Assembly (NCBI GenBank): GCA_003996215.1
Contig: QJPP01007236.1
Coordinates: 1-64,000, forward strand
Origin: Jaltomata sinuosa
Lineage: Eukaryota; Streptophyta; Magnoliopsida; Solanales; Solanaceae
Direction: 5' to 3'
Length of the DNA stretch: 64,000 bases
Part shown: one piece after another, positions 1 through 7,541 of the stretch
Numbering within the stretch: position 1 is the first letter of the stretch
Layout of the letters: the number at the start of each line of letters is the position of its first letter
The notes under the pieces: model-generated
Databases searched by the model: none
The model's input: only the letters and a program-made list of their open reading frames with translations
What the model was told of the DNA's origin: nothing
Position numbers and translations under genes: made by a program

Positions 1-843
1 CCCCAAATAAATACATACGCAGCAAGTTTACACCAAGAGAAAAAGATATACAACCATTTGTCCCAAAGCTACATACAAAACATATATAGAATCCAGACAT
101 ATGTAAACCTAAACCCAAGATCAGTTACAACTACAGACCCAACCCAAGACTACATAACCCAAAAATTACAAGGATATAATAGACTCATTGCACAGCCAAA
201 AACAAGTTCGAACCTAGTCAAAACATGTTACCATTATGGACTACTTAGTACAGTATATACATATGACGGAGAAGAGCTACAAGGAATACCAGAAATATAC
301 CAAGCATTTCTAACCTACAAAAGAGTTACGAAAGGAAATTTATTCTATGTGAAATTCTATACAGCACCAGCAGAGATATTATATGACGAGATAAAACCAG
401 TGATCCAAGTTGTAAAGCTAGGATTGACAAAAAACATGATATTACCAGACGATATAATAACACAACCAGAAATACCTATGATCGAAATACCCAATTTCTA
501 TGCAAACAAACGAATTATTGGAATTTCAACTATTATTCAAGAGCTAGCAGATAATTATTTAAATGTAAACGCGATATGGAGCTACTACGCCAGAGACCAA
601 TTAATGATTTATTCAAATTAAAGAAGTGTAAGAGAAGCAGATATGGAAGAAGTCCAGCAATGGATATTATCATTACTTAGACCAGAAGAGAAACTGACGA
701 CAAGAACATTGAAGAATGAATTTATTTCTCAAAATCTATTAACAAGATACTGCAAGATAATTAGTCATAAATATCCAGATCATCGTTGTTCAAAATGCAA
801 TGGAGGAGATATGACAGAGATACCAGATGTACAGCTGGAATAA
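1..843 (+). pseudogene. EPRV transactivator-like ORF, C-terminal part (inverted copy)
   Basis: Plus-strand copy of the last pararetroviral ORF; the same protein is encoded on the minus strand at 3500-4211. The frame is open from about 58 to a TAA at 619-621 and resumes in the same frame from 622 to 843, so one nonsense codon splits it; the minus copy has TCA-type sense sequence there. The 5' part lies outside the window. The C-terminus holds a small Cys/His cluster (HRCSKC), reminiscent of the zinc-binding tail of caulimovirid transactivators. In that family the protein promotes reinitiation of translation on polycistronic RNA and builds inclusion bodies. This copy keeps about 515 bp (81-597) that are deleted from the minus-strand copy, so it is the only source of that segment in the window. 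Family assignment rests on position and on overlap with the pol end in the other copy. Confidence 0.72.
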
Positions 844-859
844 AAATATGGAGAAAAGA

Positions 860-922
860 GAAGATACGTAGAAGAGTCAAAAAAGAAGATACGTGAAAAA
901 GACGAAAAGCAAGAAGATACGT
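860..922 (+). promoter_or_regulatory. Three GAAGATACGT repeats, upstream promoter element
   Basis: Just after the ORF stop, GAAGATACGT occurs three times (ACGT cores at 866-869, 891-894 and 919-922), spaced 25-28 bp, twice followed by G to make TACGTG. ACGT cores are the contact point of plant bZIP factors, so this is a plausible enhancer of the pregenomic promoter. The same array is repeated on the minus strand in each tandem unit. The function is inferred from the motif. Confidence 0.5.
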
Positions 923-1089
923 GGAAAGCAGGAAAAGAAAAAATGTCGAGTTTTGTCTTCCATAAGTAGGTAGATGTCATTGTCAAGTAGATAAATGTCC
1001 CTGTCAGCTATTTATACCGCATTGTAAAAAGCCATAAAATAAGGGACAGATGTAAAAATAGGAATAGTATAAATTTTGTTTTATTATAA

Positions 1090-1252
1090 AAAGTCGTAAA
1101 GTAAATAGTAAAGAGTCATTCATGAACAGTAAAGGTCGTTCATGAAAGGTCATTTGTGAATAGTAGGAGTCATTTATAAATAGTAAGAGTCATTTTTTCC
1201 TTCTATATAAGGAGGTAAGAGGATGAAGGGAAAAATAAGCAGAAAAGAGCAT
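1090..1252 (+). promoter_or_regulatory. EPRV pregenomic RNA promoter, plus-strand copy
   Basis: A TATATAA box lies at 1204-1210. Upstream, at about 1110-1195, is a run of imperfect direct repeats of roughly 20 bp built on GTCATT..TGAA.AGTA, about five copies. Downstream the sequence matches the minus-strand copies until about 1252, where it abruptly joins leader sequence in the opposite orientation. Position after the last ORF, TATA box and A-rich downstream sequence match a caulimovirid full-length transcript promoter. Because the element is cut 40 bp after the TATA box, a transcript would run into inverted repeat sequence rather than into a viral genome. Confidence 0.65.
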
Positions 1253-1513
1253 CATAAGTTTAGCTATACATGACTATAAATAAGTATACCTGATTTTTTA
1301 GCTCGTCTAGATGCTCCATAGCTTACTTAAAAGTGAGGAGAGGATATTTTTTTATGTATAAGGAATATAAAAGTTTAGCTATACATGACTATGAATAAGT
1401 ATACCTGATTTTTTAGCTCGTCTAGATGCTCCATAGCTTACTTAAAAGATATATTTTATTTATGTATATGGAAGTTTTTACAAGTGAGGAGAGATTTTTT
1501 TTCTCTGATTGCT
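1253..1513. repeat. Leader fragment, partly duplicated, at the inversion centre
   Basis: A leader segment starting TTTAGCTATACATGACTAT occurs at 1259 and again at 1374, an imperfect local duplication of about 115 bp. The second copy continues into the minus-strand tandem unit. The segment is the loop of the inverted repeat and marks the rearrangement breakpoint at about 1252/1253. Confidence 0.6.
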
Positions 1514-1568
1514 GTTATGATGCTTTTTTCTGCTTATTTTTTCCTTCATCCTCTTACCTCCTTATATA
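1455..1568 (-). promoter_or_regulatory. EPRV promoter, tandem unit 1: TATA and polyA signal
   Basis: Minus-strand TATATAA at 1562-1568, with AATAAA about 105 nt downstream at 1455-1460. In plant pararetroviruses a polyA signal shortly after the transcription start is normal: it is bypassed on the first pass and used on the second, making the terminal redundancy. The same ACGT and direct repeats lie upstream. Confidence 0.6.
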
Positions 1569-1927
1569 GAAGGAAAAAACGACTCTTACTATTTACAAAT
1601 AACTCCTACTATTCACAAATGACCTTTTATGAACGACCTTTACTGTTCATGAATGACTCTTACTATTTACTTTACGACTTTTTATAATAAAACAAAATTT
1701 ATACTATTCCTATTTTTACATCTGTCCCTTATTTTATTGCTTTTTACAATGCGGTATAAATAGCTGACAGGGAAATTTATCTACTTGACAATGACATCTA
1801 CCTACTTATGGAAGACAAAACTCTACATTTTTTCTTTTCCTGCTTTCCACGCATCTTCTTGCTTTTCGTCTTTTTCACGTATCTTCTTTTTTGTCTCTTC
1901 TACGTATCTTCTCTTTTCTCCATATTT

Positions 1928-2092
1928 TTATTTCAGCTGTACATCTGGTATCTCTGTCATATCTCCTCCATTGCATTTTGAACAACGATGATCTAGATAT
2001 TTATGACTAATTATCTTGCAGCATCTTGTTAATAGATTTTGAGAAATAAATTCATTCTTCAATGCTCTTGTCGTCGGTTTTTCTTCTGGTCT
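1928..2092 (-). pseudogene. EPRV last-ORF tail, tandem unit 1
   Basis: About 55 codons of the transactivator-like C-terminus, from RPEEKP to the stop, including HRCSKC. Upstream codons at 2093-2110 do not belong to the ORF: at about 2093 the sequence changes to the leader/primer-site segment. It is a truncated copy left by the tandem duplication and is not a gene on its own. Confidence 0.65.
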
Positions 2093-2113
2093 AAACACGA
2101 ATATAGACAAAAA

Positions 2114-2125
2114 TGGTATCAGAGC
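2114..2125 (+). other. tRNA-Met-type primer-binding sequence, unit 1
   Basis: TGGTATCAGAGC, the standard complement of the initiator tRNA-Met 3' end used by caulimovirids and many plant LTR elements. It reads on the plus strand, while the neighbouring ORF tails and TATA boxes read on the minus strand. In a normal genome these would share a strand, so the unit must be rearranged or the match has another origin. Confidence 0.5.
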
Positions 2126-2236
2126 AGAAAAAAAAAATTATAAGGAATATAAAAGTTTAGCTATACATGACTATGAATAAGTATACCTGATTTTTTAGCT
2201 CGTCTAGATGCTCCATACCTTATTTAAAAGATATAT

Positions 2237-2353
2237 TTTATTTATGTATATGGAAGGTTTTTACAAGTGAGGAGAGGATTTTTTTTTCTCTGATTGCTCT
2301 TATGATGCTCTTTTCTGCTTATTTTTCCCTTCATCCTCTTACCTCCTTATATA
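2237..2353 (-). promoter_or_regulatory. EPRV promoter, tandem unit 2: TATA and polyA signal
   Basis: Minus-strand TATATAA at 2347-2353 and AATAAA at 2237-2242, the same layout as unit 1. Upstream direct repeats at about 2360-2455 include an extra substitution (GACTCGTACT) absent from the other units. Confidence 0.6.
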
Positions 2354-2712
2354 GAAGGAAAAAACGACTCTTACTATTTACAAATGACTCGTACTATTCA
2401 CAAATGACCTTTCATGAACGACCTTTACTGTTCATGAATGACTCTTACTATTTACTTTACGACTTTTTATAATAAAACAAAATTTATACTATTCCTATTT
2501 TTACATCTGTCCCTTATTTTATGGCTTTTTACAATGCGGTATAAATAGCTGACAAGGACATTTATCTACTTGACAATGACATCTACCTACTTATGGAAGA
2601 CAAAACTCTACATTTTTTCTTTTCCTGCTTTCCACGTATCTTCTTGCTTTTCGTCTTTTTCACGTATCTTCTTTTTTGTCTCTTCTACGTATCTTCTCTT
2701 TTCTCCATATTT

Positions 2713-2877
2713 TTATTTCAGCTGTACATCTGGTATCTCTGTCATATCTCCTCCATTGCATTTTGAACAACGATGATCTGGATATTTATGACTAATTATC
2801 TTGCAGTATCTTGTTAATAGATTTTGAGAAATAAATTCAATCTTCAATGCTCTTATCGTCGGTTTCTCTTCTGGTCT
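2713..2877 (-). pseudogene. EPRV last-ORF tail, tandem unit 2
   Basis: Second truncated copy of the transactivator-like C-terminus (about 55 codons, HRCSKC present, stop at 2713). It ends at the same boundary as unit 1, where it meets the leader and the TGGTATCAGAGC motif, so the two truncations share one origin and were then multiplied in tandem. Confidence 0.65.
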
Positions 2878-2898
2878 AAACACGAATATAGACAAAAA

Positions 2899-2910
2899 TG
2901 GTATCAGAGC
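2899..2910 (+). other. tRNA-Met-type primer-binding sequence, unit 2
   Basis: Second TGGTATCAGAGC, 785 bp from the first and in the same flanking sequence, again on the strand opposite to the ORF tails. Confidence 0.5.
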
Positions 2911-3026
2911 AGAAAAAAATAAATAAATTATAAGAAATATAAAAGTTTAGCTATAAATGACTATGAATAAGTATACCTGATTTTTTAGCTCGTCTAGATG
3001 CTCCATAGCTTACTTAAAAGATATAT

Positions 3027-3140
3027 TTTATTTATGTATATGGAAGGTTTTTACAAGTGAGGAGAGGATTTTTTCTCTGATTGCTCTTATGTTGCTCTTT
3101 TCTGCTTATTTTTCCCTTCATCCTCTTACCTCCTTATATA
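3027..3140 (-). promoter_or_regulatory. EPRV promoter, tandem unit 3: TATA and polyA signal
   Basis: Minus-strand TATATAA at 3134-3140 and AATAAA at 3027-3032. This unit is directly downstream of the longest minus-strand last ORF, so it is the one in its native context. Confidence 0.6.
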
Positions 3141-3499
3141 GAAGGAAAAAATGACTCTTACTATTTACAAATGACTCCTACTATTCACAAATGACCTTTC
3201 ATGAACGACCTTTACTGTTCATGAATGACTCTTACTATTTATTTTACGACTTTTTATAATAAAACAAAATTTATACTATTCCTATTTTTACATCTGTCCC
3301 TTATTTTATGGCTTTTTACAATGCGGTATAAATAGCTGACAGGGACATTTATCTACTTGACAATGACATCTACCTACTTATGGAAGACAAAACTCTACAT
3401 TTTTTCTTTTCCTGCTTTCCACGTATCTTCTTGCTTTTCGTCTTTTTCACGTATCTTCTTTTTTGTCTCTTCTACGTATCTTCTCTTTTCTCCATATTT

Positions 3500-4211
3500 T
3501 TATTCCAGCTGTACATCTGGTATCTCTGTCATATCTCCTCCATTGCATTTTGAACAACGATGATCTTGATATTTATGACTAATTATCTTGCAGTATCTTG
3601 TTAATAGATTTTGAGAAATAAATTCATTCTTCAATGCTCTTGTCGTCGGTTTCTTTTCTGGTCTAAGTAATGATAATATCCATTGCTGGACTTCTTCCAT
3701 ATCTGCTTCTCTTACACTTCTTGAATTTGAATAAATCATTAATTGAATTTTGTATGTAGCTTTGGGACAAATGGTTGTATATCTTTTTCTCTTGGTGTAA
3801 ACTTGCTGCGTATGTATTTATTTGGGGTGGTGTCATAACCGGCCTTTGTACTTTTTGAGTAAATGGATTTGTGAATATTTTATTTAAATTGGTATTTTTG
3901 TATTGTGATTTTGTAGGTTGTCCGCTTGTACCTGCACTTGTACCTGCATTATTAGCAAATAAATTGGTTTGGGTTTTTCGGAGTTTCCCAACGTCTCCTT
4001 CTAGCTCCGGACGTTTATAGTCTTCCTGGGGACTGCTATCTTTAGCCTTAGACTTCAGATTAACTTCATTAATCTTTAGCTTTTTTATCTCTTCATCCAT
4101 ACTATCCACTTTAGTACAAAGTGTAGTAATGGCTTCGAGTATCTTATTCATTATATTATCTTCTGGCTCAGTTTGGATACCTTTGTCTTGATAGGTAGTC
4201 TGCAATAACAT
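3500..4211 (-). pseudogene. EPRV transactivator-like ORF with internal deletion
   Basis: Starts at an ATG at 4211 inside the end of pol (pol stop at 4168, overlap 44 nt), as is usual for the compact coding of these viruses. The N-terminal third is predicted coiled coil (residues about 20-50, leucine/lysine/glutamate rich), followed by a Thr/Ser/Asn-rich linker. At about 3746-3750 roughly 515 bp present in the plus-strand copy (81-597) are missing. The frame then runs into a stop at 3663, while the true C-terminus continues in another frame to 3500, with the HRCSKC cluster. The central, most conserved part of the protein is therefore lost. Family role: translation transactivation and inclusion bodies. 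The assignment is from position and the C-terminal motif. Confidence 0.72.
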
Positions 4212-6073
4212 TTTTGTCAGTCCTTATTACCTCAATTGTAAATGTAAAATTTTGTATATTTAATACAAGCCTTCTTATTTCCTTCGTTGTCACCGAGTCT
4301 GGTATTTTTCGCGTTATCCACCACTTTACTTGTGTATTATCTGTTCTTACAATAAATTTATTATAAACAATATATGGCTCAAATGCTAACAAACATTTAT
4401 ATAATCCAAATAGTTCTTTTCTATTTATTTCCCATTTTAATTGTGGTTCCGTGTATGATCCCGAATAATATCTACAATGATGTTCAATTTCTTCATTATC
4501 ATATCTATATTTGAGAATTCCTCCATAACTGTGATCACTAGAATCAGTTTCTACTATGTATGTAAATTGCCTTTTTTCATCCGGAAAATATAGTTTTGGT
4601 AGTTCTTTACACAAATTTTTAATCTTTTTTATATGCATTTTATCTTTTTCGTCAAAATGGTATTCTACATCTTTCTTTAATTTTTTCTGCAGTGATTTTA
4701 AGTTTTCTGCTAATTCAGGGATATATTCTCTTACTTGGTTAACTAATCCTAAAAATGATTGTAGCTTCTTTTTTGTGTCAAGTGTCTCATTTAAATTAAT
4801 TATTTTCTGTACTATATGCGTTTGTATTTTTATTCCATTTTTATCTATTTGTATACCTAAGAATTCTATTTGATTTTTCATTATTTCTGCCTTCTTTTTA
4901 CTTAAACTAATTCCTGATATTTCTATGATGTGTATAAATTTTTCTAGTAATTTTATATGTTCTTCTCTGTCCTGGAATATAATAGTATATCATCTATATA
5001 TATTATGCAATTTTCTAATTGGTTGAAGTAGCTGTCCATAAAATGTTGGTATCTACCTGGTGCATTTTTATATCCAAAGGGTAATACATTCCATTCGTAA
5101 AATCCTTGTGGTACCGTAAATGTTGTTAGTTCTTAGATTCATCTTCTAATTTTAAATGGTAAAATCCTGATTTGCAGTCAAATTTACTAAAATAGTTATA
5201 TCCTTGTATTTGTCTGATTTTTAGTATTTTATTTGGTATTGGATAATTATATGTTTTTGTTTTTGCATTTAAATTTCTATAATCTATAACCATTCTGCTT
5301 TTTCCTCGTTTTTGTTCACTATGTTTATTCACTATAAATGCTGGGCTAGTGTGTTTGCTGTTACTTTCTTGTATATATTTATTGTCTAATAATTCTTGTA
5401 TATGCATTTTAAATTCTGTTAGGTCCGTAAAATTATATTTTAAAGGTTTTTGCATTATTATACTATTTTCATCTATTAGTTCAATTTTTATTTTTGTTTT
5501 ATGTTTTTCCCATCCTTGTAAGGGGTTGTCATTATATAGTAGTTCTAATTTATCTTGGAGTAGTTTTATCTTATTTATAAAAAATATGATTATTTCTATT
5601 TTATGGTTGCTTGGTGTTATATTTTCTAGTTTTTGGGTAATTTTCTCACTTCCTTTGATCCATGGTGTTGTTTTTCTTAATTTATTATTTACTCTTTTTG
5701 CTCCTACTCTTTGTCCACATGGGGTAGTAAACCACCAATGTGTCTTTGTTATAGTATGTGGGAATAATTTATCTAAGAATGGCATTCCTAGCAATATATC
5801 TTTATTTGTAAATTCATAACTATATATTTCTCCTATGGTTAGTATTTTATCCCATATTTGTATTTTTAGATTCCTTGCTTTATGTGTTATCATACTTCCT
5901 TCATTGTTAAATCCCGTTACTACTAAGGGTGTTTTCAATTCTTCCCATTTATCTTCTGGTAGACAATTATGTTTACACATGTTAGCTTCTGCTCCTGTAT
6001 CCATCATAGGTGTATAATATCTATTATAGTATCCCTCTACTATTATCTTGGCAAGTATATATATTTTTGTCAT
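4168..6073 (-). pseudogene. EPRV protease-reverse transcriptase-RNase H polyprotein, frameshifted
   Basis: An ATG at 6073 opens an aspartic protease domain with DTGA at residues 25-28 and a flap/second-strand motif ending ILLGMPFLD. RT follows, with the fingers motif MVIDYRNLN and FSKFDCKSGFYHLKL. A frame change at about 5128 separates these from the RT palm, where the YIDD catalytic motif is still readable near 5000. A second frame change at about 4976 precedes 4168-4881, which carries the RT connection and RNase H (ETDSSDHSYGG, RKELFGL, RTDN, DYLSRQ). All catalytic motifs survive; only two small indels break the frame. The protein matures virion and replication enzymes and makes DNA from pregenomic RNA. 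There is no integrase domain, which separates it from Ty3-gypsy pol. The spacing to the movement-protein stop is 24 nt. Confidence 0.88.
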
Positions 6074-6097
6074 TTATTATGTTAATTTATTATTTTA

Positions 6098-7342
6098 TCA
6101 TATTAAGGTTCTTTTGATTACTATCTTTTTATTTTCATAACTTATTGTTAATTTCTTATCTTCTAGGTTATATGGTTTAACTTTTTCTAACCACTTTGCT
6201 CCTAGCGTGATATTTTTATCTCCTTGATATATTTTAAAATTTATTAATATTGGTATTCCTCCAATAATTAATTCTTTTTCGGTTGTTTCTTCAATTTTTC
6301 TTAATGCTTTTGGTAATTCCGCACTTTGTTGTTCATTTGTTATTATTTCTTTTTCTGGTATTAATTCTCTTGCAATATAATTTTCTTGTTGTCCTGTATT
6401 TATTAATATTAAATATTTCCTTTGGTCCATTAATCCTGTTATGTAGTAATGATATGGTTTTATTTCTTCTATTAATTTTGGTGGAGTTACATAATTTATC
6501 CTTCTTGATGTACTCATTCTTGATGATGTTTCTGGTATTTCATTACTTGTTCGTTTTGATGTTTCTATTCTTTCCTTTACTATTTCTAAGTCTTCGTCGA
6601 TGTCCATTTCTGCATAACTATAATCATTATTATCTATAACTGATACTATTCTTTCGAACGGATTTTCTATTTTAATTCTATTTATTTTATTTCTAGCTGT
6701 TATTTTATGTTTTGTTGTAAGGATGTATAAGTTTTTACATCTTGCCGTAAATATCTTACTTCCTGATGCTAGTTCTATTCCCGACATTTTCCAGTATAAA
6801 ACTAATGATCTATCTATATTTTTATCATCTATTGCTACTGAATAATTTGCACTTATTATGAATTTAAATTTTTGGTATATTAGATTACCTTTTACTGCAC
6901 TTATTACACTTTTTTCTATAGGTTGTATGATTCTATCATCCGCTAAATATATTTCTATAGAGGTATCTATTCCTTCTCTAAAACATGCTTTTATTAGTAT
7001 TTTTGTTCCTCCTAAATGTACGTATTTTATTGGATTTTTTGCTTTTATATCTTGTACTTCTTTATTTAGTACTTTTTTATTCAAGATTGGTATTCTAGCT
7101 TTACCTTTAATGTATTTACAATCTATTATATGTTCTCTTTGGCTTATTACATAATATTCTTCTTTTTGTCTTTTAAACCAATTTTTTATTGTTGGTACCT
7201 CTAATATTTTATCTATGCTTAGATCTAATTCTTTTCCCTTTATTTGTTCAAATATATTGGTGTCAAATATTATTTTTTGTTCTGAGGATTGTTCATCTTG
7301 GTGTTCTTCTTGTTGTATTATCCTTATATCTTTCTCAGTCAT
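6098..7342 (-). CDS. EPRV movement protein with retropepsin-like C-terminal domain
   Basis: An intact 414-codon frame from an ATG at 7342. Residues about 45-235 look like a 30K-superfamily movement protein: KARIPILNKKVL, LIKACFREGIDTSIEIYLADDRI and a conserved central Asp (DDRI). Such proteins widen plasmodesmata or form tubules for cell-to-cell spread. The C-terminal ~120 residues are not typical of 30K proteins. They contain LILINTGQQENYI followed by a second-strand pattern ending ITLGAKWLEKV, which mirrors the DTGA...ILLGMPFLD layout of the real protease at 6073-5700. The catalytic Asp would be Asn (NTG), so an inactive retropepsin-like domain is suggested. The frame overlaps the upstream acidic ORF by 8 nt. 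It is the best-preserved EPRV gene, though its C-terminal identity is inference. Confidence 0.75.
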   Translation of the reverse strand: MTEKDIRIIQQEEHQDEQSSEQKIIFDTNIFEQIKGKELDLSIDKILEVPTIKNWFKRQKEEYYVISQREHIIDCKYIKGKARIPILNKKVLNKEVQDIKAKNPIKYVHLGGTKILIKACFREGIDTSIEIYLADDRIIQPIEKSVISAVKGNLIYQKFKFIISANYSVAIDDKNIDRSLVLYWKMSGIELASGSKIFTARCKNLYILTTKHKITARNKINRIKIENPFERIVSVIDNNDYSYAEMDIDEDLEIVKERIETSKRTSNEIPETSSRMSTSRRINYVTPPKLIEEIKPYHYYITGLMDQRKYLILINTGQQENYIARELIPEKEIITNEQQSAELPKALRKIEETTEKELIIGGIPILINFKIYQGDKNITLGAKWLEKVKPYNLEDKKLTISYENKKIVIKRTLI

Positions 7343-7541
7343 AATTTTCTTCTTCCGATTCTTCTATATTATTATTTATATCATTTTCGTTTTCGTTTTC
7401 TGATAATTCATTTTCTGATAATTCATATATACTGTCTTCGCTCTCTAATTCATAATCTATATATTTCATTTGTGTATATTTATCATCTCCTATTATTATT
7501 TTGGTAATTTTTTTTTCTTTGGATTTTTTGGTAATTTGCAA
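7335..7541 (-). pseudogene. Acidic C-terminal tail of EPRV coat protein, shifted frame
   Basis: A 60-70 residue stretch that is lysine rich at the start and then strongly acidic (repeated SENE/ENEN and EESEEEN). It lies in a different frame from the coat ORF and overlaps its last codons. The frames cross at a run of nine T on the plus strand (A9 on the coding strand, 7508-7516). Caulimovirid coat proteins normally carry an acidic tail after the CCHC knuckle, so this is probably that tail separated by a homopolymer indel. Its end overlaps the movement-protein ATG by 8 nt. An independent small ORF is less likely. Confidence 0.55.

Larger units (their letters stand above)
675..2092. repeat. Inverted repeat of EPRV ORF end plus promoter
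   Basis: The plus-strand segment 675-1252 (ORF tail, ACGT repeats, direct repeats, TATA box) reappears reverse-complemented at about 1514-2092. The arms are about 580 bp and very similar, with a spacer of about 260 bp (1253-1513) made of leader sequence. The two TATA boxes (1204-1210 plus, 1562-1568 minus) point toward each other. RNA crossing the centre would fold into a long hairpin. Confidence 0.8.
1374..3668 (-). repeat. Three tandem EPRV intergenic units (about 785 bp each)
   Basis: Equivalent landmarks recur at a spacing of 782-790 bp: leader start at 1374, 2156 and 2946; TATA at 1562, 2347 and 3134; ORF stop at 1928, 2713 and 3500; tRNA-Met-like 12-mer at 2114 and 2899. Reading on the minus strand, each unit is ORF tail, ACGT repeats, direct repeats, TATA box, A-rich leader with AATAAA. 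Only the unit at 2911-3668 continues into a longer ORF. Copies differ by few bases. The arrangement could arise from template switching during reverse transcription or from recombination among circular viral DNAs before or after integration; the sequence cannot tell which. Confidence 0.85.

Noticed and set aside
780..3563. Repeated 68-codon ORFs (780-986 minus, 1785-1991, 2570-2776 and 3357-3563 plus)
   Set aside because: They run antisense through the ORF tail and promoter of the EPRV units. Their repetition follows from the duplications.
1374..3668. Tandem EPRV units as a CRISPR-like or satellite array
   Set aside because: Units are ~785 bp, carry viral ORF tails and promoters, and have no short repeat-spacer structure.
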